Origin: Ruminococcus flavefaciens
Lineage (GTDB): Bacteria; Bacillota; Clostridia; Oscillospirales; Ruminococcaceae
DNA length: 64,000 bases
Direction: 5' to 3'
Assembly: GCA_015067005.1 (NCBI GenBank)
Contig: SVNH01000012.1
Coordinates: 1 to 64,000 of the forward strand
Within the stretch, counting starts at the first letter, position 1. Every line of letters begins with the position of its first letter. The notes under the pieces were generated by a model. It ran no database searches and was not told the origin of the DNA. It saw only the letters and a program-made list of their open reading frames with translations. Positions 1-7,887 of the stretch are shown here, piece by piece. A program made the position numbers and the translations under genes.

Positions 1-40
1 TCAGGCGTGGCTTGTATTCTAAGCCCCTATGGGGCGTTTA

Positions 41-67
41 CGGAAAAACCCCCGGCTCTGCCGGGGG
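41..67 (-). terminator. Intrinsic terminator of the yabPQ-divIC-S1 operon
   Basis: An 8-bp GC-rich stem (CCCCCGGC/GCCGGGGG, positions 49-56 and 60-67) with a 3-nt loop is followed on the minus strand by a run of five T. It lies 20 nt past the stop codon of the S1-domain gene. A second small hairpin (GCCCC/GGGGC, 23-35) lies just beyond it. Confidence 0.85.
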
Positions 68-87
68 ATGTTTATTTTTTTTATTGA

Positions 88-534
88 TTATTTTCTGCGG
101 GTTCCGTTTTTGCGGTCGGTACTGCGCTTGAGGTCGCACATACGCTCCTCACTGGTCTGCTTGAAGCGTGACATCATGTCCTCAAAGGTCATTTCTGAGG
201 GCGGAGTCTGTTTTTTAGGCTCCCATATATTAGGCTTTTGCGGGCGGCTGTTATGGCTGCCGTTATCACTGCGCTTCTGCGGACGCTGAGGTGCCGGCTG
301 ATCTGTTGCTTTCTTTATGGAAAGGCTTACTTTACCAGCTTCATTTATGCCGATGACCTTAACTTTAACTTCCTGATTTTCTGTCAGATGTTCACGTATG
401 TCGTTTACATAGGTATTAGCGATCTCTGAAATATGCACCATTCCTGTGCCGCCGCCTTCAATGTCGATGAAAGCGCCGTACTGTGTAATTCCCTTGACCT
501 TGCCGTTATAGATATTTCCGATTTCCAGCTGCAT
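88..534 (-). CDS. S1 RNA-binding domain protein (YabR / GSP13-like)
   Basis: This 148-residue cytoplasmic protein has one S1 (OB-fold) domain at about residues 3-73, with the typical opening GNIYNGKVKGITQYGAFIDI and the segment GMVHISEI. A basic, Pro/Gln/Arg-rich linker follows, then a conserved-looking tail (FEDMMSRFKQTSEERMCDL). S1 domains bind single-stranded RNA; relatives such as B. subtilis YabR and GSP13 are ribosome- or RNA-associated, but the exact role is unsettled. It is the last gene of a leftward yabP-yabQ-divIC-S1 operon, the same order as in B. subtilis, and lies 43 nt after divIC. Family call is firm; function is only general. Confidence 0.9.
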   Translation of the reverse strand: MQLEIGNIYNGKVKGITQYGAFIDIEGGGTGMVHISEIANTYVNDIREHLTENQEVKVKVIGINEAGKVSLSIKKATDQPAPQRPQKRSDNGSHNSRPQKPNIWEPKKQTPPSEMTFEDMMSRFKQTSEERMCDLKRSTDRKNGTRRK

Positions 535-577
535 AATTTATAAATACTCCTTCTTAAAAGCACTGATATGTGCTATA

Positions 578-895
578 TCAATCTCTTGATGTATCGTAGA
601 ATCGGCGTTCATCCGGATAGGCATAGCCGTGCTGCTCCATTGCGATCTTTTCGATATAACCTGATCTGTCATCACTGTTGAGATCACGCTGGAGTTCAGA
701 ATTCTTAGCTTCCAGAGTATCTATCTTTGTCTGGATCTCGCTGAGTTCAGTTTCTTTATCAGAGCAGTCTCTGTTTGTTGATACGATTATTACTGTGCAG
801 CCTATTGCTACTGCGACTGCTGCGAGTTTTACGAGCAGACCGTTGAAGAGACTGCGTTCCATCCTTTTTGGTTTTTTCGACAAAATTATCCCCAT
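578..895 (-). CDS. divIC: Septum formation initiator family protein (DivIC/FtsB-like)
   Basis: This 105-residue bitopic membrane protein has a short basic N-terminus, one transmembrane helix at about residues 20-38, a coiled coil at about 45-75 and the family-typical end YIEKIAMEQHGYAYPDE. DivIC/FtsB proteins form part of the FtsL-DivIB divisome subcomplex that activates septal wall synthesis. Identity is supported by position between yabQ and the S1 gene. The ATG at 895 has only a weak ribosome-binding site; Met12 (position 862) is an alternative. The 5' end lies inside the annotated end of yabQ, an unusually long same-strand overlap. Confidence 0.85.
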   Translation of the reverse strand: MGIILSKKPKRMERSLFNGLLVKLAAVAVAIGCTVIIVSTNRDCSDKETELSEIQTKIDTLEAKNSELQRDLNSDDRSGYIEKIAMEQHGYAYPDERRFYDTSRD

Positions 896-1406
896 TCTTT
901 CTCATTTTATTTTCTTTTTTATTATACAACAAAGGCGGTCTTTTTAGCAATAGCAAAAAGGCTTTTTTTAATTTTTGAACAAAAACTTTGGAAGTTCCCA
1001 CAAATTTGCACACTGCTTTTTTACGTAAAAGTACATAAAACCGCCTCAGAGGACTTGAAATTACACGAAGCACCACGCTTAATACCTCTATCAGCTTCCT
1101 TATAACGCCAGAGATCAGCTGACCTATGGTGAGGAGATAAAGCACAAAGCCTGATATACTGCCTATCACATAGTAAAACCGCATCTCTCCGCGGGCTGCT
1201 GCGGACGCAAAAGCTGTTAGGGCTAATGCATATGCTGTAAAGAACACTATGTCCTCAATGGCGATGAGTACAGTATTATGACGAAAAAGCATTCTGAGAG
1301 TCCGGAATGCATCATAGAAAAGTCCGAGAGCAGCTCCGAGCAGACACGAATAGCCAAAGAGCTGCATTTCCTCGTTTACACTGAAAAATGTTTCGGGAAT
1401 ATTCAT
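759..1406 (-). CDS. yabQ: Spore cortex biosynthesis protein YabQ family
   Basis: This 215-residue protein starts at MNIPETFFSV, whose ATG overlaps the yabP stop by 4 nt; the longer open frame upstream is yabP read in another frame. The first ~110 residues contain several hydrophobic segments and the family signature GLFYDAFRTLRMLFRH. YabQ is a mother-cell membrane protein needed for spore cortex formation in B. subtilis. The last ~45 residues are Arg/Ser/Asn/Lys-rich and overlap divIC by 137 nt, so they look like run-on translation after loss of an earlier stop rather than conserved protein. It is present here whether or not the host still sporulates. Confidence 0.85.
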   Translation of the reverse strand: MNIPETFFSVNEEMQLFGYSCLLGAALGLFYDAFRTLRMLFRHNTVLIAIEDIVFFTAYALALTAFASAAARGEMRFYYVIGSISGFVLYLLTIGQLISGVIRKLIEVLSVVLRVISSPLRRFYVLLRKKAVCKFVGTSKVFVQKLKKAFLLLLKRPPLLYNKKENKMRKNGDNFVEKTKKDGTQSLQRSARKTRSSRSSNRLHSNNRINKQRLL

Positions 1407-1678
1407 CGGAACAGCCTTCCGATTGCGGATATTGGTCCGCGGCGGTCCTTGTCTCCGTAGACAATCGCCCATATATCGCCTGTTATGGTCATGTTGCCGG
1501 TCTCCACGCTCATCGAGTCGATATGTAGTTCGCGTCCCTGAATGGTGAGTTCGCCGAGTTCGGTATAGAGACATATTTCGCGGTCATCAAAGCTGTCAAC
1601 ATCGGTTATTCCGGATATATTGAGACTTTTTCGGTTTTCAAGAATGAGATTGTGGTTCTGTTTGATTTTTTCCTGCAT
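1403..1678 (-). CDS. yabP: Sporulation protein YabP
   Basis: This 91-residue protein begins MQEKIKQNHN at an ATG preceded by a good AGGAGG site; upstream in-frame codons belong to the intergenic region. It shows the YabP pattern: NLILENRKSLNISGITDVDS followed by short beta-strand motifs (GELTIQGREL, GNMTITGDI). In Bacillus it is made under sigma-E and is required for correct cortex assembly together with YabQ. It is the first gene of the leftward yabPQ-divIC-S1 unit. No convincing sigma-E promoter could be assigned by eye. Confidence 0.88.
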   Translation of the reverse strand: MQEKIKQNHNLILENRKSLNISGITDVDSFDDREICLYTELGELTIQGRELHIDSMSVETGNMTITGDIWAIVYGDKDRRGPISAIGRLFR

Positions 1679-1866
1679 GATTTTACCCTCCTGAAAGATA
1701 GTATTACATTTTATGCAGCTGATGGACAAAATATTACTTTTGTGTGATATGCTGAATTCGCAAGACTTGTAAAAGCTTGCACTTGTGCAGGTATACAAAC
1801 TCAAAAATAATTTTTTCAATATTCAACGGGTTTGCATTGAAAAAAGGCGCTTTTTTGCCCCTTAGT

Positions 1867-1883
1867 GAACGGCGGTTCCGTTC
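1867..1883 (+). promoter_or_regulatory. Palindrome upstream of the phage-like operon
   Basis: GAACGG-CGGTT-CCGTTC is a perfect 6-bp inverted repeat ending 24 nt before the terminase start, just ahead of the AAAGGAGG ribosome site. It could be an operator or a short leader hairpin. No convincing -35/-10 pair was found in the 230-nt gap; the nearest (TTGTAA 1767, TATACA 1792) has a poor 19-nt spacing. Confidence 0.35.
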
Positions 1884-1907
1884 AGAACGAAAGGAGGTCA
1901 ACTATTT

Positions 1908-2387
1908 TTGAAGGATAATTCAATGAGAGATGCTTTCTGCTGCAACTATGTCATGCTTGGAAATGTTGCAGAAGCTGCTGCGAAAGCAGGAGTACCCAAT
2001 GAATCAGCGTTAAGTGAAGGTATGAAGTATCTCAGATCAGACTGCTGCCGGAAAAAGATCGCAGAGATGCGTCAGCTGATCTCGGACAGTGCAAACATCG
2101 TTGCAGGACTTAACAGGCTTGCATTTGGAAACTGTTCGGATGCGGTATATCTTGTTTTCGCGGATGAACTTCCGCCTGCCGAGGTGATAAGCAAGCTTGA
2201 CCTGTTTAACGTTTCCGAGATCAAGCGTGTCAAGGGCGGCGGTGTTGAGGTAAAGCTTTTTGACAGGCTGAAAGCACTCGAAAAGCTTTTTGAACTGAGC
2301 AATGCTTTTTCAGACCGCGATAAGGCTTCTGAGCTGATGTCGGCGCTTATCTCTTCCGGGGAGGACGAGGATACTGATGATCCGTAA
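1908..2387 (+). CDS. Phage terminase small subunit-like protein
   Basis: This 159-residue protein has a helix-turn-helix-like N-terminus (FCCNYVMLGNVAEAAAKAGV) and a C-terminal helix (VKLFDRLKALEKLFEL) typical of small terminases, which bind phage DNA and hand it to the packaging motor. The start is TTG at 1908, 10 nt after AAGGAGG; the next ATG (1923) is too far from that site. It opens a nine-gene rightward operon and overlaps the large terminase by 11 nt. The assignment rests on weak family resemblance plus its position directly before a clear large terminase. Confidence 0.75.
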   Translation: MKDNSMRDAFCCNYVMLGNVAEAAAKAGVPNESALSEGMKYLRSDCCRKKIAEMRQLISDSANIVAGLNRLAFGNCSDAVYLVFADELPPAEVISKLDLFNVSEIKRVKGGGVEVKLFDRLKALEKLFELSNAFSDRDKASELMSALISSGEDEDTDDP

Positions 2388-3618
2388 ACTCTCACGCAAA
2401 CAGAAGCTTGCTATGAAATGGTGGACTATCCCGGAATACCGCGCTATGGACGCTGTTATCTGTGACGGTGCGGTCAGGAGCGGAAAAACACTTTCGATGT
2501 CGCTCGGCTTTATGTTCTGGGCTTGCAGCAGCTTCAGCGGCGGTTCTTTTGCGATATGCGGCAAGACTATTACTTCGCTGCGCAGGAATGTCGTAACGCC
2601 GCTTCTGCCTGTTTTGAAACAGTACGGTTTCACCTGTATTGAGAAGGTGAGTGGTAACTACTTCGATGCGACTTTTCTCGGAAAAACTAACCGCTTCTAC
2701 ATTTTCGGCGGTAAGGATGAGGGCTCTGCCTCGCTCATTCAGGGCATGACGCTTTCCGGAGTTTTTTTCGATGAGGTCGCACTTATGCCGCGTTCATTTG
2801 TGGAACAAGCTCTGGCGAGATGTTCTGTTGCAGGCTCGAAAATGTGGTTCAACTGCAATCCTGATACCCCGGCGCATTGGTTCTATAACGAGTGGATAAG
2901 AAAACACGAAGAGAAACACGCGCTGTATCTCCATTTTACTATGGACGATAATCCTTCGCTGACTTCTTCGATGAAAGATCGCTACAAGCGTCTTTATACC
3001 GGCACATTCTATGACAGATTCGTGCTCGGAAAGTGGACTGCCGCTCAGGGGGCTGTGTATCCGATGTTCAGCAGGGAAAAGCACGTTTATTCCGGTGAGA
3101 TAGACTGCGAACGCTACATTATCTCATGTGATTACGGCACTGTCAATCCCTCATCATTTGGTCTGTGGGGACTTCACAACGGCGTATGGCATCGCCTGAA
3201 GGAATACTACTATTCCTCGAAACGAGAGGGAGTTCAGCGCACGGACGAGGAACACTATTCGGCTCTGGAAGAGCTTGCCGGCAGCAGGAGGATAAGTCAT
3301 GTTATAGTTGATCCTTCGGCGGCAAGCTTTATCGAGTGTATCCGCAGACATTCAAGATTCAGAGTTGTAAAGGCTGACAATGACGTTGTTGCTGGAATAC
3401 GCCGCGTAAGCACTATGCTCAGAGAGGGAAAACTGCTTTTTCATGAATCATGCAGCGACATCATACGCGAATTCCAGCTGTATTGCTGGAACGAAAAGAC
3501 CGGCAGCGATGCTCCTGTTAAGGAGAACGATCACGCTATGGACGATATGAGGTATTTTGTTACCGATATTCTTAGTTCAAGGGGCAGTGATATGATAGCG
3601 CTTTCGGTAAGACGATGA
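2377..3618 (+). CDS. Phage terminase large subunit (PBSX type)
   Basis: This 413-residue protein has an ATPase half with Walker A GAVRSGKTLS (about residue 32) and Walker B GVFFDEVALMP (about 128-138). The PBSX-family segment WFNCNPDTPAHWFYNEW follows. The nuclease half starts at SCDYGTVNPSSFGL and has a second Asp at IVDPSA and a late DHAMDDMRYF motif. Terminases of this type cut concatemeric DNA and drive it into procapsids. All catalytic acidic residues I would expect are present, so the enzyme looks intact. Length matches the family. Confidence 0.92.
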   Translation: MIRKLSRKQKLAMKWWTIPEYRAMDAVICDGAVRSGKTLSMSLGFMFWACSSFSGGSFAICGKTITSLRRNVVTPLLPVLKQYGFTCIEKVSGNYFDATFLGKTNRFYIFGGKDEGSASLIQGMTLSGVFFDEVALMPRSFVEQALARCSVAGSKMWFNCNPDTPAHWFYNEWIRKHEEKHALYLHFTMDDNPSLTSSMKDRYKRLYTGTFYDRFVLGKWTAAQGAVYPMFSREKHVYSGEIDCERYIISCDYGTVNPSSFGLWGLHNGVWHRLKEYYYSSKREGVQRTDEEHYSALEELAGSRRISHVIVDPSAASFIECIRRHSRFRVVKADNDVVAGIRRVSTMLREGKLLFHESCSDIIREFQLYCWNEKTGSDAPVKENDHAMDDMRYFVTDILSSRGSDMIALSVRR

Positions 3619-3680
3619 ATAACTGCCGCCGTTCATCATTCGGTGCGCCGTCCGTTAAGGGAGGCGCGAAAGGAGGAAAA

Positions 3681-4826
3681 ATGAAGCTATTTAAGAAGAA
3701 GGGAGCTTCGCATAATGTTCCCGAGCTTATTTCGGCTGCGCGTTCTCATGATATGAGCGTAAGTCTGCCGCCGGTCATACAGCCGGCTGAAAAGGAGCTC
3801 TATGACAGACTGAGAGCAGCTGTTCCGGTCATAGATGCAGCTTTGATGAAGATAATACGTCTAACGGGCGGATTCAGAGTTGTATGCAGCGATGAGGAAT
3901 ACCAGGATGATCTTGACCGTTTTCTTGAAAATGTTCCGGTTGGATTAAGCGGAAAATCAATAAATTGTTTCGCTGATAATTTTCTTGATAGTCTTCTGAC
4001 TTACGGAAGTGCGGTCTGTGAGATAGTTCAGGACAGCGAAAACCAGCTTATCGCAGGACTATGGATGGGTGATGTTTCAGCTGTTTGTATGCAGGCTGGC
4101 AAAGAACCGTTTGCGAGGTCTTATACTGTCAGGAGCAAAGACGGTTCATGTCACAAGGTCGAGCATCCTGAGAATATCCTGTATGCCGCGCTGACTGGCG
4201 GACACTCTGTTCTGAGAGGTCTGCCGGCATTAAGCAGTATTCTGCTCAGGATATACGAATGTATCGGTCAGAACTACGACCGTGCAGGAAATGTGCGATA
4301 TGCGGTAGTCTATAAGCCTCAGAGCGGTACGGATGATTTCGTGTATTCGCGCGAACGTGCTCAGCAGATCGCTGATGAGTGGGCGGACGGCATGAATTCT
4401 GCGCGTTATGGTCAGGTCAAGGACTTCGTGGCTGTCGGTGATGTGGACATAAAGGTCATCGGCGCGGATAATCAGCTGTTTGACACCAATGTTCCGGTGC
4501 GTCAGATACTGGAACAGCTTATTGCAAAGCTGTCTATACCGCCTTTTCTGCTTGGACTCAACTGGAGTTCAACGGAGAGGATGTCCTCTCAGCAGGCTGA
4601 TATACTCACATCAGAGCTGGAATATTACAGGCGGCTTATAAGTCCCGTGATATGCGATGTTGCCGGTGCTTATCTGAGTTCGATAGGTGCAGAGGCGGAT
4701 TGCAGTGTTGAATGGGATAACATCAATCTTCAGGATGAAACAGCTCTTGCTGAGGCGCGTCTCAAGAACGCACAGGCAAGAGAGATCGAACTTCGTCTGG
4801 ATGCTCAGACGAACAATAATAATTAA
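3681..4826 (+). CDS. Phage portal protein
   Basis: This 381-residue protein starts at MKLFKKKGAS behind an ideal AAAGGAGG site; the 22 in-frame codons upstream are rejected. The core (residues ~60-330) has portal-like features: a central region around VLRGLPALSSILLRIYECI and the segment PVRQILEQLIAKLSIPPFLLG before a long helix. Portals form the dodecameric channel at one capsid vertex and dock the terminase. It sits between large terminase and capsid as in standard head modules. The C-terminus is an Asn-rich tail. Confidence 0.85.
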   Translation: MKLFKKKGASHNVPELISAARSHDMSVSLPPVIQPAEKELYDRLRAAVPVIDAALMKIIRLTGGFRVVCSDEEYQDDLDRFLENVPVGLSGKSINCFADNFLDSLLTYGSAVCEIVQDSENQLIAGLWMGDVSAVCMQAGKEPFARSYTVRSKDGSCHKVEHPENILYAALTGGHSVLRGLPALSSILLRIYECIGQNYDRAGNVRYAVVYKPQSGTDDFVYSRERAQQIADEWADGMNSARYGQVKDFVAVGDVDIKVIGADNQLFDTNVPVRQILEQLIAKLSIPPFLLGLNWSSTERMSSQQADILTSELEYYRRLISPVICDVAGAYLSSIGAEADCSVEWDNINLQDETALAEARLKNAQAREIELRLDAQTNNNN

Positions 4827-4839
4827 TCGGAGGTAAATT

Positions 4840-5811
4840 ATGTATAACGATATTAAACTTGAAAAGGGACTTTACAACCTCAGCGGAAGATCATTCACCG
4901 CTGCTCTCGAGGAACTCGATCCTTCCTCAGCTTACGCAGGAACCCCGCTCGAAAAGCTTGATGCGTTTGAGCGTCAGCTGAAGCGTTTCAATATCCGTAT
5001 CAGCGGTCAGGACTGCGACTGCGTTGAGAAGTTCTTCTCATCCACTGAAACAGCAGTTCTTTTCCCTGAGTTTGTTACACGCTCTATCAGAAAGGGCTTC
5101 GATGAGACTATCCTCGGCACTATCTGCGCTGCTAAGACCGTTGCGAATTCCAGCCAGTATCTTGGCTGTGACCTCGATGACAGCGAGACCTACACTACTG
5201 CTTCTGAGGGTACAACTCTTCCAGAGGCTACTGTTACTGAGGGTGCAAATGCTGTTACACTTGCAAAATACGGCAGACTTATCAGCGCTTCCTATGAGGC
5301 GGTTCGCCAGCAGAGACTTGATGTTTTCGGAGTTATGCTCAGAAGCATCGGCGTGAGACTTGCTGCATCTGTTGTGAATGCGGCTGTTACAGCGCTCGTA
5401 ACCGGTGCTGATGAAGTTGAAACTGCAACAACTACTCTCGCTTATGCTGATATTGCCAATCTTTACGGAAGCTTCAGTGCATTTGATATGACTACCGTTA
5501 TCGCTTCTCCTGAGAATGCTGCACTCATTGCGGCTATGGAGCAGCTTAAAGACTGCTCTGCTGATGCTCAGGGAAGACTCATCATTCCTCTCGGTGCCGA
5601 ACTCATCAAGTGCTCAGCTGCGCCCGAGAAGAAGATCATCGGTATAGACCGTGATTTCGCACTTGAATTCATCACAAGCACTGATCTTGTTATGGAAACA
5701 GATAAGCTCATCGACCGTCAGCTCGATCAGATCACAGTTTCTATCAATTGCGGCTTCAAGAAGATAACTCCGGATGCCGTTAAGGTGCTCAAGATCAAGA
5801 GCGGCTCATAA
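4840..5811 (+). CDS. Phage major capsid protein (HK97-fold-like)
   Basis: This 323-residue protein lies 13 nt after the portal gene behind GGAGG. Its arrangement fits HK97-type capsids: an N-terminal helical arm (residues ~1-70), then a core with GTTLPEATVTEGANAVTLAK and an A-domain-like centre (TTVIASPENAALIAAMEQL). It ends in strand-rich sequence (QITVSINCGFKKITPDAVKV). Identity is inferred from order, size and composition rather than a single motif. A strong hairpin follows the stop codon. Confidence 0.8.
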   Translation: MYNDIKLEKGLYNLSGRSFTAALEELDPSSAYAGTPLEKLDAFERQLKRFNIRISGQDCDCVEKFFSSTETAVLFPEFVTRSIRKGFDETILGTICAAKTVANSSQYLGCDLDDSETYTTASEGTTLPEATVTEGANAVTLAKYGRLISASYEAVRQQRLDVFGVMLRSIGVRLAASVVNAAVTALVTGADEVETATTTLAYADIANLYGSFSAFDMTTVIASPENAALIAAMEQLKDCSADAQGRLIIPLGAELIKCSAAPEKKIIGIDRDFALEFITSTDLVMETDKLIDRQLDQITVSINCGFKKITPDAVKVLKIKSGS

Positions 5812-5824
5812 CTGAAAACGAGGG

Positions 5825-5849
5825 GGATGCCCTGATTTTCAGGGCATCC
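5825..5849 (+). terminator. Strong hairpin after the capsid gene without a T-tract
   Basis: GGATGCCCTG (5825-5834) pairs perfectly with CAGGGCATCC (5840-5849) around a 5-nt loop. Because no T-run follows, it is more likely a partial terminator or 3'-end mRNA stabiliser than a full stop. Either would raise capsid mRNA over the downstream genes. Confidence 0.55.
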
Positions 5850-5888
5850 TCTGAATTTCCGAAACGATCAAAACTACAAGGAGGAACT

Positions 5889-6719
5889 ATGAATACTGAT
5901 ATTCTCGAAAAGATCAACCGTTTCACACGCCGTCCGCTCAAAGAGGATGAGGTGTATGTTTTTTCGGTGATACTCTGCGATAACGAGATCGACCGCGATT
6001 TTGAGCGCTTTTCAGATGCTTCGCTTGAAGAACTCAAAGATAAATTTGTCGGCAAGACAGGTATTTCGGATCACAATGCGACATCTGCCAATCAGACTGC
6101 ACGTATTTTTGATACAGAGATAGTAAGTGATGATGTGCGTATCACCAAGACCGGCGAAATGTACCGATACCTCAAAGCAAGTGCCTATATGGTGCGTACC
6201 GGCGAGAATAAGGATCTCATTTCCGAGATCGACGGCGGTATCAAAAAGGAGGTAAGCATTTCCTGTTCGGCAGAAAGACGCATCTGCTCGATATGCGGCT
6301 GTGACAGGGCAAAAGGCTCATGCAGCCACGTAAAAGGCAGAAAATACGGCGGAAAGCTTTGCTACGACATCCTTGAAGGCATCAGCGACGCTTATGAGTG
6401 GAGTTTTGTAGCTGTTCCGGCGCAGGTAAATGCCGGAGTTACAAAGCATTATACATCCGGTGATGTTGTAACTTCTCCTGTTGAGGAGTGTATCGCTGCT
6501 GATGAGGAGCTCCGCAGGGATATACGCCGTCTTGCTTACTTTGTCGGCGGAAGAGAGGCTGCTAAAACTGTCGGTCTGACCGCAGGAGGCATGAATACTC
6601 AGCAGCTTATCGCACTTAAAAAGTCGCTTGAAAAGCGCCGCGGCAGGAACGGAATAAAGATCGAACTCAGAAGCGAGAATGATGCCGCCGAAGATAACGC
6701 AGTATTTTCAATGAAATGA
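5889..6719 (+). CDS. Phage prohead protease-like protein with Cys cluster
   Basis: This 276-residue protein resembles the XkdF / S78-type capsid maturation proteases. It has an early strand region (VYVFSVILCDNEIDRDFE), a His near residue 59 (GKTGISDHNA), a Ser-containing strand (IKKEVSISCSAERR) and the hallmark DAYEWSFVAVPAQVNAGVTK. A possible metal-binding cluster (CSICGCDRAKGSCSH) sits between the last two. Such proteases process scaffold and capsid during head maturation. Here the gene follows the capsid gene, whereas in HK97 and PBSX it precedes it. The catalytic triad cannot be fixed by eye. Confidence 0.65.
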   Translation: MNTDILEKINRFTRRPLKEDEVYVFSVILCDNEIDRDFERFSDASLEELKDKFVGKTGISDHNATSANQTARIFDTEIVSDDVRITKTGEMYRYLKASAYMVRTGENKDLISEIDGGIKKEVSISCSAERRICSICGCDRAKGSCSHVKGRKYGGKLCYDILEGISDAYEWSFVAVPAQVNAGVTKHYTSGDVVTSPVEECIAADEELRRDIRRLAYFVGGREAAKTVGLTAGGMNTQQLIALKKSLEKRRGRNGIKIELRSENDAAEDNAVFSMK

Positions 6720-6727
6720 GGTGCAAT

Positions 6728-7093
6728 ATGGATATTGGTTCTGTAAAGAGTCTGTTTGAACTGTTTTCGGGCGAAGAATCCGAGAATTTTATGCCGTTCA
6801 TCACGCTTGCAGCTGCTGAGACTGAGAATATGCTCAGCCCTGCGGCGGATGTGAATGATGTCCGGCTTGGTTTCCTTGCGGCAGCAATGGCAAACTACCG
6901 TCTCAGACAAGCTGAGGCATCTCGTGATCTTACAACTGCTACTTATGCCGGAAAAATGCTGAAAGCAGGCGAAACGAGTCCGCTTTCCGGTGCTGCCGCG
7001 CTGCTCAGGGACTATCTCCAGCTTTGCGATGACATCATAGAGCGGAAAACATTCGTATTTTCAGGAGTTTCAGGAGGGGAGAAGGTATGCTGA
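6728..7093 (+). CDS. Putative phage head-tail connector protein
   Basis: This 121-residue mostly helical protein (LAAAMANYRLRQAEASRD) starts at MDIGSVKSLF. That ATG has a GAGGTG site just upstream; the ATG at 6716 overlaps the previous stop and lacks one. Small helical proteins in this slot, after the capsid genes and before the tail-completion genes, are usually head-tail connectors that extend the portal. No sequence motif proves it, so the call is from size, predicted helicity and position. Confidence 0.5.
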   Translation: MDIGSVKSLFELFSGEESENFMPFITLAAAETENMLSPAADVNDVRLGFLAAAMANYRLRQAEASRDLTTATYAGKMLKAGETSPLSGAAALLRDYLQLCDDIIERKTFVFSGVSGGEKVC

Positions 7094-7497
7094 ATACATT
7101 GATCGAATCCATGAAAACAGCACTTCTCCGCGCAGGAGCTTCGCCGGTTTACAGTGCCTTTGATGCTGTAAGGACTGACCGCAAGGAAAAGGGGATATAC
7201 ACGATAGTCGGTGTTGATTCGTTTGAAAGCTTTACGCCTGTCTATACGCCTTATGTTGCATATCTGCCGTTCAGGGCGGATGTAAGCGTAAAGATAACCG
7301 CGCCGCCTGATATGCCGCTTGAAACGCTTTATGACTATTACAGCGGTAAGGTCGCAGATGCTCTTGATGAGTTCATGGGGCTTACTTCATCGCTGAAAAA
7401 GCTGACCGTAAAGTTTGATTCCAATATCGGCAGACTTGTTCTGTCGGCAGTTCTTTCAACAGGCGGAGTTACGCGCATCGAAAGAGGTGAACCATGA
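7087..7497 (+). CDS. Putative phage head-closure / tail-terminator-like protein
   Basis: This 136-residue alpha/beta protein overlaps the preceding gene by 7 nt and has the strong site GGAGGGGAGAAGG. Its layout (helix at residues 1-16, then strands, then the helix LETLYDYYSGKVADALDEF, then the strands LTVKFDSNI and LVLSAVLSTGGV) is like that of tail-terminator or minor tail proteins. Those complete the tail end that joins the head. Homology cannot be shown by eye. Confidence 0.4.
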   Translation: MLNTLIESMKTALLRAGASPVYSAFDAVRTDRKEKGIYTIVGVDSFESFTPVYTPYVAYLPFRADVSVKITAPPDMPLETLYDYYSGKVADALDEFMGLTSSLKKLTVKFDSNIGRLVLSAVLSTGGVTRIERGEP

Positions 7498-7883
7498 ACG
7501 GTGATCTGATAATAGAACAGCGTAAGGCTGTTCCGGTGTTTATATGCGGCATACAGCTTTTCTGCGACAGCTTCAGTGTTTCTGATACTAAAGTTATAGC
7601 CGAAAGAGCTACTGTAAGCGGCGGAAATGCCGTAACAAACATTCATCCGAAGTGTTCAAGAGTTGTTCTGAAGGGCAGGACTTTTAACGAGACCACACCT
7701 ATGGAGCCTGTATGTGTCCTGAAGGGCTTCATGGATAACTCTCAGACGTTCAATTTCTTTTATCGTGGGATAAGCTGCAAAAACTGTCGTGTAGCTGCGT
7801 TTACAGTTGAGGACAGCGGCAGGAATTATCTTGATTTCAGCCTGACGCTTGCCGTTGAAGAGTTTGAAAGCGTAGGAGGGTGA
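7494..7883 (+). CDS. Uncharacterised phage tail-like protein
   Basis: This 129-residue, strand-rich protein is translationally coupled (ATGA) to the gene before it. It contains CSRVVLKGRTF and a pair of Cys residues (ISCKNC), and ends with a regular strand (LDFSLTLAVEEFE). The slot between a terminator-like protein and a hub-like protein would normally hold a tail tube, but the sequence is not recognisable as one. A baseplate or adaptor role is equally possible. Confidence 0.4.
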   Translation: MNGDLIIEQRKAVPVFICGIQLFCDSFSVSDTKVIAERATVSGGNAVTNIHPKCSRVVLKGRTFNETTPMEPVCVLKGFMDNSQTFNFFYRGISCKNCRVAAFTVEDSGRNYLDFSLTLAVEEFESVGG

Positions 7884-7887
7884 TATT

